This document shows positions 51,982 to 61,288 of a stretch of DNA of 64,000 bases, in pieces. The position numbers and the translations under genes were made by a program. How positions within the stretch are numbered: the first letter of the stretch is position 1; each line of letters begins with the position of its first letter. The DNA is from Roseicyclus salinarum (GTDB lineage: Bacteria; Pseudomonadota; Alphaproteobacteria; Rhodobacterales; Rhodobacteraceae): contig NZ_JARRSA010000003.1 in the NCBI RefSeq assembly GCF_029624655.1, positions 1 to 64,000 on the forward strand, in the 5' to 3' direction. The notes beneath the pieces were generated by a model. That model worked only from the letters and a program-made list of their open reading frames with translations, made no database searches and was not told the DNA's origin.

Positions 51982-52755
51982 TCAGGTGATCGCGATGTCG
52001 TTGCCGCGCGTGGCCCAGCCGGTGACGCGCCGCTCGAGCATGGAGAAGACGGCGTAGAGCATGACCCCGAGCACGGCGAGGATGATGAGGCCCGCGAAGA
52101 CGAGGGAGACCTGGAAGTTCGAGGAGGCCGTCATCATGACGTTGCCGATCCCCATGTTGGAGGCCACCGTCTCGGACAGCACCGCTCCGACGAAGCTCAG
52201 CGTGATGGCAACCTTCAGGGAGGCGAAGAAGTAGGGCATGGCGCGGGGCAGGCCGACGTTCCACAGGATTTCGGTCTTGGACGCGCCGAGCGTCTTGAGA
52301 ACGTCCTCGAGGTCGGGCTCCGTCGTCGCCAGCCCGGTGGCGATGTTGACCACGATGGGGAAGACGCAGATCACCATTGCCGTCAGGATCGCGGGCGTCG
52401 TGCCGGAGCCGAACCACAGCACGAAGATGGGAACGACCGCGACCTTGGGGATCGACGAGAAGCCCACCAGCAGGGGATAGGCGACCGAGTAGGCGATCTT
52501 CGAGGTGCCCACCAGCACTCCGAGGAAGACGCCGATCGACACGCCCAGCACGAAGCCAGTCAGCGTGGAATAGAGCGTCTGCAGGATGTGCGGCCAGAGG
52601 ATCGGGAACTTCTCCCAGATCGTGAAGATGATTTCCGAAGGCCGCGGAAGCACGAGGTCCGAGACGTCGAGCAGCAGGCAGAGCACCTCCCACAGGAGGA
52701 AGAAGCCCACGATGAGCGACAGCGACAGGATCCGTGTGCGGGCGGCTTCAGACAT
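51982..52755 (-). CDS. ABC importer permease (SsuC/TauC-like)
   Basis: This 257-aa inner-membrane protein has six helices and the EAA-type loop LEDVLKTLGASKTEILWNVGLPRAMPYF that docks the ATPase. FVGAVLSETVASNMGIGNVM follows, as in SsuC/TauC/ThiX permeases. It overlaps the ATPase gene by 8 bp and lies 43 bp before the binding-protein gene. Confidence 0.93.
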   Translation of the reverse strand: MSEAARTRILSLSLIVGFFLLWEVLCLLLDVSDLVLPRPSEIIFTIWEKFPILWPHILQTLYSTLTGFVLGVSIGVFLGVLVGTSKIAYSVAYPLLVGFSSIPKVAVVPIFVLWFGSGTTPAILTAMVICVFPIVVNIATGLATTEPDLEDVLKTLGASKTEILWNVGLPRAMPYFFASLKVAITLSFVGAVLSETVASNMGIGNVMMTASSNFQVSLVFAGLIILAVLGVMLYAVFSMLERRVTGWATRGNDIAIT

Positions 52756-53617
52756 CGGACGGCTCCTGTGTGCGGACCTGCGCGATCAGCTCTCGCAGGG
52801 ATTGGGTCATTTCGACGAATTCGGGGTCGTAGATGATGCCGATGTCGCGCGGCTGGGGGATGTTCACCGGCTCGTCCGAGATGACGCGGCCGGGGCGCGC
52901 GCTCATCACGCAGATGCGCTTGGCGAGATAACCCGCCTCGCGGAGGTCGTGCGTCACCAGAAGGACGGTCGGCTTGCGGGTGAGGTAGAGGTCCTGAAGG
53001 ATCTGCCACAGCTCCTCGCGGGTGAACTGGTCGAGCGCGCCGAACGGTTCGTCCAGCAGGAGCAGGTCCGGTTCGTGGATCAGCGCCCGGCAAAGGTTCG
53101 ATCGCTGAAGCATCCCGCCCGAAAGCTGCCACGGATAATGCCCCGCGAAGTCCTTCAGGCCGACCTGCGCCAGAAGGTCGTGCACACGGTCGCGGAACGC
53201 GCCCTTGCGATCCTTGCGGAACGTGCGCTTGAACGGATCGACGATCTTGAGCGGCATCATCACGTTCTGCTCGATCGTCAGCCAGGGCAGCATCGTGGGG
53301 TTCTGGAACGCCATGCCGATGCGCAGCTCCTTGGCCGCTGGCTCCCGGCCGCCCAGAAGGACGACGCCCGACGAGGGTTTGATCAGGTTGCTGACGAGGC
53401 GCAGGATCGTCGACTTGCCGCAACCCGACGGCCCGACAAGCGCGATGAAGTCGCCGGGGGTCATCCTGAGGGTCGTCGGCGACAGCGCCGTCACGGCCTT
53501 TTCGCCAGTTCCGAACACCACGGACGCGTTCTGCAACTCGACGGCGAAGCGAAGGGAGCGGGGAGCGCTCGCTTGCTGGCCGTCTTCGGGCGGGAGGACT
53601 TCGGATGCAATGTTCAT
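52748..53617 (-). CDS. ABC importer ATPase (SsuB/TauB-like)
   Basis: This predicted 289-aa ATPase has Walker A GPSGCGKST, a Q-loop with FQNPTMLPWLT, the signature LSGGMLQR, and Walker B DLLLLDEPFGALD followed by the H-loop THDLREA. Length and motifs match nitrate/sulfonate/taurine-type ATPases. The start is uncertain: ATG 53617 and ATG 53659 are in frame and neither has a strong ribosome site; the shorter form matches family length. It is the first gene of the catabolic operon, preceded by an AT-rich pocket. Confidence 0.93.
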   Translation of the reverse strand: MNIASEVLPPEDGQQASAPRSLRFAVELQNASVVFGTGEKAVTALSPTTLRMTPGDFIALVGPSGCGKSTILRLVSNLIKPSSGVVLLGGREPAAKELRIGMAFQNPTMLPWLTIEQNVMMPLKIVDPFKRTFRKDRKGAFRDRVHDLLAQVGLKDFAGHYPWQLSGGMLQRSNLCRALIHEPDLLLLDEPFGALDQFTREELWQILQDLYLTRKPTVLLVTHDLREAGYLAKRICVMSARPGRVISDEPVNIPQPRDIGIIYDPEFVEMTQSLRELIAQVRTQEPSDV

Positions 53618-53917
53618 GGCAGGGGTCTTACGCAGCCCCGCAGCCGATGGCACAGTCATAAGTAAAAAGTTTTAGAATAATTTTCGCGTTGCACATTCGC
53701 AGGGCAATCCTGACGCGCCCCCGGTCAAAAAAGTTGCGTATGCGGAGGAATGCAGACGGCTTTCGGCCTGTCAGGAAGGAAAGGCAGCCGTCGAGGGGAC
53801 CCGGTGCGGAACGCGGCGCGGCCGGCACGGGCCCGCGCTCATGCTGCTGATTGTAAACCCGATTTCCATTGCACTGCGCCGGGTCAAGGCCGTGCTGCGT
53901 CCGAGTCGGGCCTGGCG
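53618..53917. other. Intergenic region between the ABC operon and cpaA
   Basis: No gene is evident. An AT-rich island at about 53655-53692 (minus-strand TATTCT and TTTTTACTT-like sequence) should hold the promoter of the ABC operon. The rest is GC-rich and lies downstream of cpaA; no canonical terminator hairpin with a T-run was found. Confidence 0.45.
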
Positions 53918-54385
53918 CTAGGTCAGGATCGCGATCGCGACCGGGTGCGCGAGGCCGGTCATGGCGATCGAGATGCCCATCGGGAAGGTGCCGCGCTGTT
54001 GCAGGCCGACCCAGGACGAACCGGCCAGCGCAGGAACCGTCCGCAACGCAAGCACGATACCGATCCCCGCCATCATCGCCGCCGAGAACCCGAGACCGAA
54101 CAGCGTGTAGGTCTGCGACGGCACGAACAGCATCAGGGCCGCCATCATCTTCACGTCGCCGCCACCGAAGAGCCGCATCGCGAAAAGAACGAAGCCCACC
54201 GCCAGCACCGAGGCGCCCGCGGCGACCCTCGCGCCCAGTTCGGACCAGCCCAGCATCGGCGCGGTGACGACGAAAAGGGCGAGCGCCCCCATCACGAGCG
54301 CATTGGGGATCTTCATGTAGCGCAGGTCGCAGTAGGCCACGGCGACCAATGCGGGGGCGAGAAGCAGGAGCGGGGTCAGTTCCAT
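53918..54385 (-). CDS. cpaA: Prepilin peptidase CpaA/TadV
   Basis: This 155-aa type A24 membrane aspartic peptidase would process Flp-type prepilins and pseudopilins. The two catalytic aspartates are in AYCDLRYMKIPN (Asp20) and the GxGD motif LFGGGDVKMMAAL. The short form without the N-methylase domain is typical of tad systems. It lies seven bases after a LuxR-type regulator and 1.1 kb from tadC, so it is detached from the main operon. Confidence 0.93.
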   Translation of the reverse strand: MELTPLLLLAPALVAVAYCDLRYMKIPNALVMGALALFVVTAPMLGWSELGARVAAGASVLAVGFVLFAMRLFGGGDVKMMAALMLFVPSQTYTLFGLGFSAAMMAGIGIVLALRTVPALAGSSWVGLQQRGTFPMGISIAMTGLAHPVAIAILT

Positions 54386-54392
54386 CGCCGCC

Positions 54393-55229
54393 TCACGCTA
54401 TGCCGCGCATCCGGACCGGGTCCTTCGCGTGGTCCGACAGTAGCAGGAACAGAAGCTCGGCCTGGCCGTGGGTTTCGGTCTTGGCGTAGATGCTTCTGAG
54501 GTGCGTCCGCAGCGTGGACTCGGAGATGCCGAGCTGGGTGCAGGCCCGTTTCGCGCTCAATCCGCGGCTGAGCAGCAGGCAGACCCGGAATTCCGCGCGG
54601 CTGAGACCGGCCGGGTTCTCGACGCTCAGGATCGAGGCCGCGGGCAGGGACGAGGGGCCGGTCCGGCTGCGTTCGAGGATAAGCTCGGTCATCAGTCCCG
54701 GCTTGCGGCGCGACCAGGTGTCGGCGAGCGTCGCGGCGCACATGTTGATCAGCGCGTGCTGCCCCGTGCCGCGATGCACCGAGAAATGCATCTCGAGGAA
54801 CATCGTGGCCTTGTCCTCGACCGACAGCGGAACGACGGCAAGCTCGGTCAGGCGTCTTTGCCGGTGGAACCGCTCGAGCGCCGGGTCGGCCTCGGTTTCG
54901 GTCAGGGTCTTGAACCAGACCGATCCGGGCCGCGGCTGACGGACGTAGGGACCGAGGACGCACTGGACGAAGGAGCGGTCGAGGTGGGGACCCTTTCCGC
55001 CCTTCGCGGCGGTGTCGTGGAAGAACGAGCTCAGCCGGCCCGAGGGATCGCGGGATGCGCGCGTCAGGGCCATGGCCTCCACGCCCGCGCTTTCCGCCAG
55101 CATTTCGAGAGCCTGCTGAAGGGGCGCCCGCCCCTGGAGACATTCACACCACTGCGCGATGGCCGCGATCATTCCGATCTCGCCTGCGCGGTGGGAAGAA
55201 TTGATGCTGGAAACGCCAATACCGTTCAT
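54393..55229 (-). CDS. LuxR-type regulator with GAF-like sensor half, linked to cpaA
   Basis: This 278-aa protein has a C-terminal LuxR/GerE HTH (GLSRAEFRVCLLLSRGLSAK, CTQLGISESTLRTHLRSIY). The N-terminal ~200 residues have alternating helix/strand character with PLQQALEMLAESAGVEAMAL, consistent with a GAF- or autoinducer-like domain not assigned to a family. It probably controls cpaA (same transcript) and perhaps the tad genes upstream. A regulator at the junction of the two tad parts suggests pilus expression is tied to a signal such as growth phase or surface contact; this is inference. Confidence 0.85.
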   Translation of the reverse strand: MNGIGVSSINSSHRAGEIGMIAAIAQWCECLQGRAPLQQALEMLAESAGVEAMALTRASRDPSGRLSSFFHDTAAKGGKGPHLDRSFVQCVLGPYVRQPRPGSVWFKTLTETEADPALERFHRQRRLTELAVVPLSVEDKATMFLEMHFSVHRGTGQHALINMCAATLADTWSRRKPGLMTELILERSRTGPSSLPAASILSVENPAGLSRAEFRVCLLLSRGLSAKRACTQLGISESTLRTHLRSIYAKTETHGQAELLFLLLSDHAKDPVRMRGIA

Positions 55230-55515
55230 AAAGGCATGCCTTGATAGGGCTGCCGATGCCGTAATCGGATCGAGCCTGAAAATGAGAATTCAAAAATATT
55301 CAAAACTTAATGTTTTCGACGTTAACGAAATCGAAATGTGTTTTCAAGTGGGCAGAATTGTGTCGAATGTCCGTGAACATTGATCTCAATGGATTGGTTA
55401 TTGTTCACGTATCATTCGTAAATGAACGGATCTGACGCCTTTCAGCCGTAATTCTGCCGGAAAGTGGTCTCAATTTGGACAGCCTGACGGCGAATTCGAG
55501 GCCGCCCGTACGGTC
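55230..55515. promoter_or_regulatory. AT-rich regulatory region between tadC and the LuxR-cpaA unit
   Basis: This is the most AT-rich stretch in the window. It contains an interrupted inverted repeat GTGAACATT (55373-55381)/ATTGTTCAC (55400-55408), with one mismatch and 18 bases between the arms. The stretch between 55255 and 55345 has many A/T runs and a GTTAACG. It probably carries the promoter and operator for the LuxR-cpaA unit. No small gene is convincing. Confidence 0.6.
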
Positions 55516-56514
55516 TCAGCCCGCGAAGTAGCGCATGTAGCGAATCACGGTCGGGCCGATCGTCAGGATGATCAGGGCCGGCAGCATCAGCGATGCAAGG
55601 ACGGCCGACATCTTCACCGGCAGCTTGTTCGCCATCTCCTGGGCCTTCGTTTCGCGGATTTCGCGCATCTCGCGGGCGTAGGCCTGAAGCGCCTCGCCCA
55701 TGCTCGTGCCGAACTGCATGGATTGCTGCACCACGTTCGCGAAGGACCGGACGGTGTCCACGCCGGTCCGGTCCGCCATGTCGTGCAACGCCCTGTCGCG
55801 CGCCCTGCCGGCCTGCACCTGGCGCTGGACGCTGAGGAACTCGAAGGCGATGTCGGGGGAGACACGGACCAGCTCGTTGCCGACGCGCGTCATGGCGGTG
55901 TCGAACCCGAGGCCCGCCTCGACGGAGATCTGGAGCAGGTCGAGCGCGTTGGGGAACGCCTGCTCGATACGCTCCTGCCGTTCGCGCACCCGGTCGGCCA
56001 GCCACAGCACGGGGACGTAGTAGCCGAAGGCGGTGAGCGTCGCGAGGATGGTCATCAGGTGCAGGCTTTTCAGTTGCGACAGCACCGTGCCGAGGTCGAG
56101 GGGAAGCGCGACCCCCGGCATCCGCCCGACGACGACCAACCCGAGAAAGAGCGCCGGCAACACCAGCCCCAGAAGGATGCGCACCAGCGTGAAGGTCCAG
56201 ATCGCGTCGGATCCGGCATGGCCGGCCTGCGCCAGCTTGCGCTGCAGCGCCGTGCGCTGCGCGCGATCGGTGGGAATGAAGCCCTTCATGATGCCCGTGG
56301 GATCGGCGTCGCCCAGAAGCAGCCCCCGGTCCTCGCGGTTGCGGCCGGGCCGCGCGCCGGCGCGCGCCATCCGCGCGGCTGCCGGGTTCCTGTCGCGCAG
56401 CATGGAGGCGGCGGCGAGGAACAGCAGCAGCGCGCCAAGGCCGAAGACGCCCGCCACCACCTTTTCCGGCGCGGCGGCGTAGAGGTCGGAAAACGCCGAG
56501 AGCATGTGGTCCAT
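55516..56514 (-). CDS. tadC: Flp pilus platform protein TadC
   Basis: This 332-aa inner-membrane T2SS-F-type platform protein has the family segment AFPNALDLLQISVEAGLGFD, then LHDMADRTGVDTVRSFANVVQQ, a long coiled region REMREIRETKAQEMANKLPV and a terminal helix pair. It partners TadB to anchor the TadA motor. It is the last gene of the main tad operon, 18 bp after tadB. Confidence 0.95.
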   Translation of the reverse strand: MDHMLSAFSDLYAAAPEKVVAGVFGLGALLLFLAAASMLRDRNPAAARMARAGARPGRNREDRGLLLGDADPTGIMKGFIPTDRAQRTALQRKLAQAGHAGSDAIWTFTLVRILLGLVLPALFLGLVVVGRMPGVALPLDLGTVLSQLKSLHLMTILATLTAFGYYVPVLWLADRVRERQERIEQAFPNALDLLQISVEAGLGFDTAMTRVGNELVRVSPDIAFEFLSVQRQVQAGRARDRALHDMADRTGVDTVRSFANVVQQSMQFGTSMGEALQAYAREMREIRETKAQEMANKLPVKMSAVLASLMLPALIILTIGPTVIRYMRYFAG

Positions 56515-56532
56515 GACGGGAACTCCTCGAGA

Positions 56533-57507
56533 TCAGATTTTGAAATTGACCAGCTTTCGCAGGATCAGGGCGTTGATCAACGTGAAGCCGACGACTGCGG
56601 CCGCCATCGGCAGGAACAGCGGATCGTCCGAGACGCCGCCGTAATAGTCGGGCGAGGACACGGTCATCATCACGAGGATGATCAGCGGAAGCGACGACAG
56701 GAACCACGCCGTGAGGCGGCCCTCGGCCGAGATCGCCTTGATCTTGCGGCGAAGGGCAATCCGGCTGCGGACCACCTGCGAGAGGATCTCGATGACATGC
56801 GCGAGGTCGCCGCCGGTGCCGTGCTGGATGCCGATGCTCGACGAGAGGTAGTTCACGTCTTCGAGGTCGACCCGCTCGGCGAATTCCTCGAATGCATCGG
56901 GCAGGTCGTCGCCATAGCTGACCTGGTCGAAGATCAGGCCGAATTCCGAGGCGATGGGGTCCTGCATCTCGCGCGCGATGGCCCCGATCGAGGTGTTCAG
57001 CGGATGACCCACGCGCAGGCCGCGCGCCAGCAGGTCGAGCGCGTCGGGCAACTGGTGGATCATCGCGAGGATGCGGCGCTTGCGGATGTGAAGCACGACG
57101 AGGGGGGGTATGACGTAGCCCGCCACGACGCCCGCAGCGATCGCCTGCGCGAGGGGCACGAACTGGTAGGCCAGCAAGCCGACGCTGGGAACCAGGAGCG
57201 TGCAAAGAAGCAGGAACTGCCGCACCCCGATCCCGAGGCCAGACTGCCTCAGAACCCGGGGAAGCGCGCCGACGAGGGGCAGCCGCGAGGCGCCCGCGGC
57301 CTCGTGCGGTTTCAGGACGGCCATCACCTCGGCCTGCGACGCCCCCTTGGCCAGCATCTTCATCCGCCGGTTGCGGGCGTCCGTCTGGCTTTCCCGCCGG
57401 CTCAGAAGCTGCGTGACGCCGGTGAAGGCGATGAAGACGCCGAGCGCGAGGAAGGCGAACAGGAAGAATACGGCGTCCTGGCTCCAGATCGTCGGGGGAA
57501 TCTGCAT
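56533..57507 (-). CDS. tadB: Flp pilus platform protein TadB
   Basis: This 324-aa inner-membrane protein has the T2SS-F pattern (MIHQLPDALDLLARGLRVGH, DLEDVNYLSSSIGIQHGTGG, VVRSRIALRRKIKAISAEGR) flanked by membrane helices at both ends. It pairs with TadC. It lies four bases after tadA. Confidence 0.95.
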   Translation of the reverse strand: MQIPPTIWSQDAVFFLFAFLALGVFIAFTGVTQLLSRRESQTDARNRRMKMLAKGASQAEVMAVLKPHEAAGASRLPLVGALPRVLRQSGLGIGVRQFLLLCTLLVPSVGLLAYQFVPLAQAIAAGVVAGYVIPPLVVLHIRKRRILAMIHQLPDALDLLARGLRVGHPLNTSIGAIAREMQDPIASEFGLIFDQVSYGDDLPDAFEEFAERVDLEDVNYLSSSIGIQHGTGGDLAHVIEILSQVVRSRIALRRKIKAISAEGRLTAWFLSSLPLIILVMMTVSSPDYYGGVSDDPLFLPMAAAVVGFTLINALILRKLVNFKI

Positions 57508-57511
57508 GATC

Positions 57512-58906
57512 CTATTCCTTCACCATGAAATGCGTCTCGGCGAATTCGACGCCCGCCGCCGCGAGCGCCTCGGAGCAGCGGGGGCGGATGCCCGTCGCCG
57601 TGAACTCGCCCAGCACCTCGCCGTCGGGGCCCACCCCGCGGCGGCGGAAGACGAATATGTCCTGCATCGTGATGATGTCGCCTTCCATCGAGGTGATCTC
57701 GGAGATGGCCGTGACGCGCCGCTTTCCGTCGGACATCCGCGTGAGCTGAACCACGAAATGCAGCGCCGAGGCGATCTGGCTGCGGATCGCGGAAAGCGGC
57801 AGGTCCATGCCGTTCATCGTGACCATCTGTTCGATCCGCCCCAGCGCGTCGCGGGCGGAATTGGCGTGGACGGTGGTCATCGACCCATCGTGGCCGGTGT
57901 TCATCGCCTGCAGCATGTCGAAGGCCTCGGCGCCGCGGGCCTCGCCGACGATGATCCGGTCAGGCCGCATCCGCAGCGCGTTGCGCACCAGGTCGCGCTG
58001 CGTGACCACGCCGGTGCCCGAGGGGCTGGGCGGCCGCGTCTCAAGCCGCACGACATGGCTTTGCTGAAGTTGCAGTTCCGCCGCGTCCTCGATCGTCACG
58101 ATCCGCTCGCGGTGGCTGATGCTGGCGGACATCGCGTTCAGAAGCGTCGTCTTGCCCGACCCGGTGCCCCCCGAGATCAGCAGGTTGAACCGCGCCGCGA
58201 CCAGTCCGCGAAGAAGTCCCGCCGCCTCCTCGGTCAAGGCGCCGGTCTCGATCAGGCGCTCCATCGTGTAGGGCATCCGGGCGAACTTGCGGATCGAGAT
58301 GGACGGCCCGTCGATGGCGCAGGGGCGGATGATGGCGTTCACGCGGCTGCCGTCCTCAAGGCGGGCGTCGACCCACGGCACGGACTCGTCCACCCGCCGT
58401 CCGATGCGCGACACGATCTTGTCGATGATCCGCAGAAGGTGCTTCTCGTCCCGGAAACGCGCCGGTGCGCGCTCCAGGATGCCGGATCGCTCGACGTAGA
58501 CGTTGCGGTGGCCGTTCACGAGGATGTCGTTGACCGTCGGGTCCGCGAGCAGCGGCTCGAGGGGGCCGAGGCCGAGGACCTCGTGCATCAGGTCGTCCAC
58601 GAGGCGCTGGAACTCGGGGCCGCGCATCGGCCGGTTCTCCTCGGCGAGCACCTCGTTGACGAGGCTCACGACCTCGCGCCGAAGCTCGTCCGGCAGGATC
58701 TTGTCGATGACCGAGAAATTCAGGCGATCGAGAAGCTTGTCGTGCAGCCGGCCCTTCAGCTCGAGCAACTCGATCAGCTCGCGATCCTCGGCCGCCGGTT
58801 CGGGCGCGGGGCTTTCGGTCCGCGCAGGGACGGCCTCGCGCGCCACGTTGAGCGGAACGATGTTTTCGCTTTCGTTTCCGGGGCGTCTGGAGAACTGCTT
58901 GAACAT
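57512..58906 (-). CDS. tadA: Flp pilus assembly ATPase TadA (CpaF)
   Basis: This 464-aa secretion ATPase has Walker [17 protein letters not shown] near residue 250, Asp box [11 protein letters not shown], Walker B/His region [20 protein letters not shown] and a preceding N-terminal domain with the NDILVNGH motif. It powers pilus extension and retraction. It follows cpaE by 10 bp and precedes tadB by four. Confidence 0.97.
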   Translation of the reverse strand: MFKQFSRRPGNESENIVPLNVAREAVPARTESPAPEPAAEDRELIELLELKGRLHDKLLDRLNFSVIDKILPDELRREVVSLVNEVLAEENRPMRGPEFQRLVDDLMHEVLGLGPLEPLLADPTVNDILVNGHRNVYVERSGILERAPARFRDEKHLLRIIDKIVSRIGRRVDESVPWVDARLEDGSRVNAIIRPCAIDGPSISIRKFARMPYTMERLIETGALTEEAAGLLRGLVAARFNLLISGGTGSGKTTLLNAMSASISHRERIVTIEDAAELQLQQSHVVRLETRPPSPSGTGVVTQRDLVRNALRMRPDRIIVGEARGAEAFDMLQAMNTGHDGSMTTVHANSARDALGRIEQMVTMNGMDLPLSAIRSQIASALHFVVQLTRMSDGKRRVTAISEITSMEGDIITMQDIFVFRRRGVGPDGEVLGEFTATGIRPRCSEALAAAGVEFAETHFMVKE

Positions 58907-58916
58907 GGTGTCTTCC

Positions 58917-60119
58917 TCAATGGGCCGCGTGTCGGCCGTTGGTCCGGGTGTCCTGCAACGCGGTCGCCAGGTCGCGCGCGAGGCGGGACACGGCCCTGCG
59001 CAGACGCGAGCGCGGCGAGGTCTGGGACAGCGGGGCGCCGCGGTCCAACGCCTCGCGCGCGGCCGCCGGATCGTCCGGAACCCAGTGCCTGAACCGGCGC
59101 TCGAGCACCTTCTCGGCGGCGGCCTGATGCCTGCGCAGGAGCAGGGGCTTCGTCTCGTGATTGACGACGATCTCGATATTCAGACCGGGGTTCGCCTCGG
59201 CGAAAAAGTCCATCAGTCGGCGGGCCTGCCGGATCGACGGCACCGCGCAATCCGTCACCATCAGCGCCTGGTCGGCCTGTTCGATGATCGGGTCCATCCA
59301 CTCCGAAAGGCCGCTCGGCAGGTCGAGGACGACGTAGTCGTGGGTGCTGCGCAGGATGTCGATGATCCGGGCGACCTGCGGTGCCTTGAGCGCGTCCATC
59401 GGCGCGAAACGGGCCGGCGCGGTCAGGACAGACAGGCCCGTGGGCAGAGTCGTCATCGCCTGCCGAAGGTAGGTCTCGTCGGGCGTCTTTCCGGTCACCG
59501 CAAGCTCGTAGAGCGCGTCGCTGGGGTCGACGTCGAGAAAGCTCGCGACGTCGCCGAGCTGCAGGTCGAGGTCCACGAGCGCGACCGTCTTGCCGCTCGT
59601 CTTGCGGAACCGCCCGCGGCGATCGAGGAGCGCATCGGCGAGATTGACCGCGACCGTCGTGGCCCCGACGCCGCCCCGCGCGCGGGTCACGGCGATGACG
59701 CGGCCGGGCTGCCGCGTGCCTTCCGCCGATGTCCCGCGTCGGGTGATCTCGGCGATCAGGTCCGCGAACTCCTCGGGCGCGATCGTGTCGGGCACGACCT
59801 CGGTGATGCCGGCGCGGGTCAGCCTGCGCACGTCGGCCAGGGACGTTGCGGCGCCGGTGATGGCGACGAGGGGGTGGCCTGGGCCCATCTTCTCGCGCAT
59901 CTCGCGAATCGAGGCGATCTCTGCCTCGTCGAGGCGCGCGGCGCGGACGACCCGGACGCCCTTCGCGCGCGCCATCTCGATCTGGGCGTCGTCGATCGCT
60001 GCGGGCAGCGCCGCGGGCGCTCCCTCGGCGACGGGCGCGACGTTCCTTGGGCGCGCCGTGGCCGCTCCGGGCCTCGGTGCCTGCGGGATGGTCGCGTCGG
60101 ATTTGGCTGTCATGGTCAT
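58917..60119 (-). CDS. cpaE: Flp pilus localisation protein CpaE/TadZ
   Basis: This 400-aa MinD/ParA-like protein has a pseudo-receiver N-terminal half (residues ~60-130) and an ATPase-like half with TRARGGVGATTVAVNLADALL. The deviant Walker A lacks the usual Lys-before-Thr, a known property of TadZ. VLDLPSGLSEWMDPII follows. It positions the machinery at the pole in relatives. The N-terminal ~50 residues are Pro/Ala-rich. Confidence 0.93.
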   Translation of the reverse strand: MTMTAKSDATIPQAPRPGAATARPRNVAPVAEGAPAALPAAIDDAQIEMARAKGVRVVRAARLDEAEIASIREMREKMGPGHPLVAITGAATSLADVRRLTRAGITEVVPDTIAPEEFADLIAEITRRGTSAEGTRQPGRVIAVTRARGGVGATTVAVNLADALLDRRGRFRKTSGKTVALVDLDLQLGDVASFLDVDPSDALYELAVTGKTPDETYLRQAMTTLPTGLSVLTAPARFAPMDALKAPQVARIIDILRSTHDYVVLDLPSGLSEWMDPIIEQADQALMVTDCAVPSIRQARRLMDFFAEANPGLNIEIVVNHETKPLLLRRHQAAAEKVLERRFRHWVPDDPAAAREALDRGAPLSQTSPRSRLRRAVSRLARDLATALQDTRTNGRHAAH

Positions 60120-60141
60120 GGTGCCGTCCTTTCGCCTCGCA

Positions 60142-60786
60142 TTATCCGTTCGTTCCCTGCGCGAGGTCTTCGCCGGGCAGCGAAGCGCTCATCGTCGGGA
60201 AGGGGATGGTCAGTCCGTCCGCGAAGGTCGCGGTCGCCCCGGTCAGCGCGAGCAGGCTGCCGAGCGGATGGATGAATTCGAAGTCGAGGCCCTGAAGCTC
60301 GACCGTCACGATCGGCGTGTAGGGACCGCCGAGAAACCCGAGGTTGCGGTCGTAGTCGTACCTGAACTGAAGGTTCGCGATGTCGGCATCGGCGGGCAGA
60401 AGCGGCCGGACCCTGGTCCAGACCTCCACCGCGGTCGCGTTTGTCGCGTCGCCCGGGCAGACGAAGGTTCCGGGGTCGCGGCAGATGCCGTCGGCGTCGC
60501 GGCACGACGTGCCGAACCGGTAAGGTGGATCGGCTTCGGACGTGCCGCGGGAATTGAGATCGGGGACGCCGGGGCAGGCCGCAGGCCGCACGGTCGCCAC
60601 GCGCGACGCGATCTGCATGGCCTTGTCGGCGACCACGAAGCGATAGGCGAGCCGTCCGAAATCCACCAGCGCGAACATCAGCACGAGGAAGATGACGAAG
60701 ACGATGGCGAACTCGACCAGCGTCGTCCCGCTTTCGTCGCGCGCGAAGCTCCGGGCGCGGCGCGTCATGTCGGCGCGGAGCGTCAT
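60142..60786 (-). CDS. TadE/TadF-type pseudopilin (distal)
   Basis: This 214-aa single-helix protein has the prepilin-like segment RDESGTTLVEFAIVFVIFL near residue 20; cleavage would be after Gly. A long periplasmic part contains six Cys (RPAACPG, GTSCRDADGICRD, FVCPGD). It is one of three TadE/G-like products in this operon and overlaps the preceding TadE by four bases (ATGA). Confidence 0.88.
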   Translation of the reverse strand: MTLRADMTRRARSFARDESGTTLVEFAIVFVIFLVLMFALVDFGRLAYRFVVADKAMQIASRVATVRPAACPGVPDLNSRGTSEADPPYRFGTSCRDADGICRDPGTFVCPGDATNATAVEVWTRVRPLLPADADIANLQFRYDYDRNLGFLGGPYTPIVTVELQGLDFEFIHPLGSLLALTGATATFADGLTIPFPTMSASLPGEDLAQGTNG

Positions 60787-61277
60787 GTTCCGAACACCCT
60801 GTGCTGGTCCGTCACGGTGGCCGTGAGGCCCGGCAGCGCGCGGTTGCCGACGAGCGTGAACAGACGGCCGAAGGGAAAGTCTATCGTGATGCTTGCAGTG
60901 ACCTCGACCACGCCGAAATGCAGGCCGGTATGGGTGCCCTGAACACAGCGCGGGAGGACCGAATTGACGGTGACGTCGCCCGGATAGACGGTCGCGCCGG
61001 AGATCGAGACCCTGACGATCCTTTCCAGATCCTGCGTGAAGCCGTCCACCGCCGTGGCGCTGGTGCAGGCATCGATCGGGGCGACCATGGCAAGGTAGCG
61101 CGACGCGTCGCGAACCCCCGAGGACGCGGCCTGGTAGGACCACATCATCCGGGCGCCCTCGACGGTCGTGCCGAAGAAGATCAGCATGATGGGTAGCACC
61201 ATCGCGAATTCGACGAGGGCTGCGCCACGCTGGTCCCTGCGGAACCGGCGGATCGAGCGGGATACTGTGCGGATCAT
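60783..61277 (-). CDS. TadE-type pseudopilin
   Basis: This 164-aa protein has the TadE segment RDQRGAALVEFAMVLPIML near residue 17 and a periplasmic C-terminal domain with two Cys. ATG 61277 is chosen because GAAGGGG lies at a better distance than for the in-frame ATG at 61283. It overlaps the following gene (ATGA) and lies 11 bp after the TadG-like gene. Confidence 0.9.
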   Translation of the reverse strand: MIRTVSRSIRRFRRDQRGAALVEFAMVLPIMLIFFGTTVEGARMMWSYQAASSGVRDASRYLAMVAPIDACTSATAVDGFTQDLERIVRVSISGATVYPGDVTVNSVLPRCVQGTHTGLHFGVVEVTASITIDFPFGRLFTLVGNRALPGLTATVTDQHRVFGT

Positions 61278-61288
61278 GCCCATCCCCT

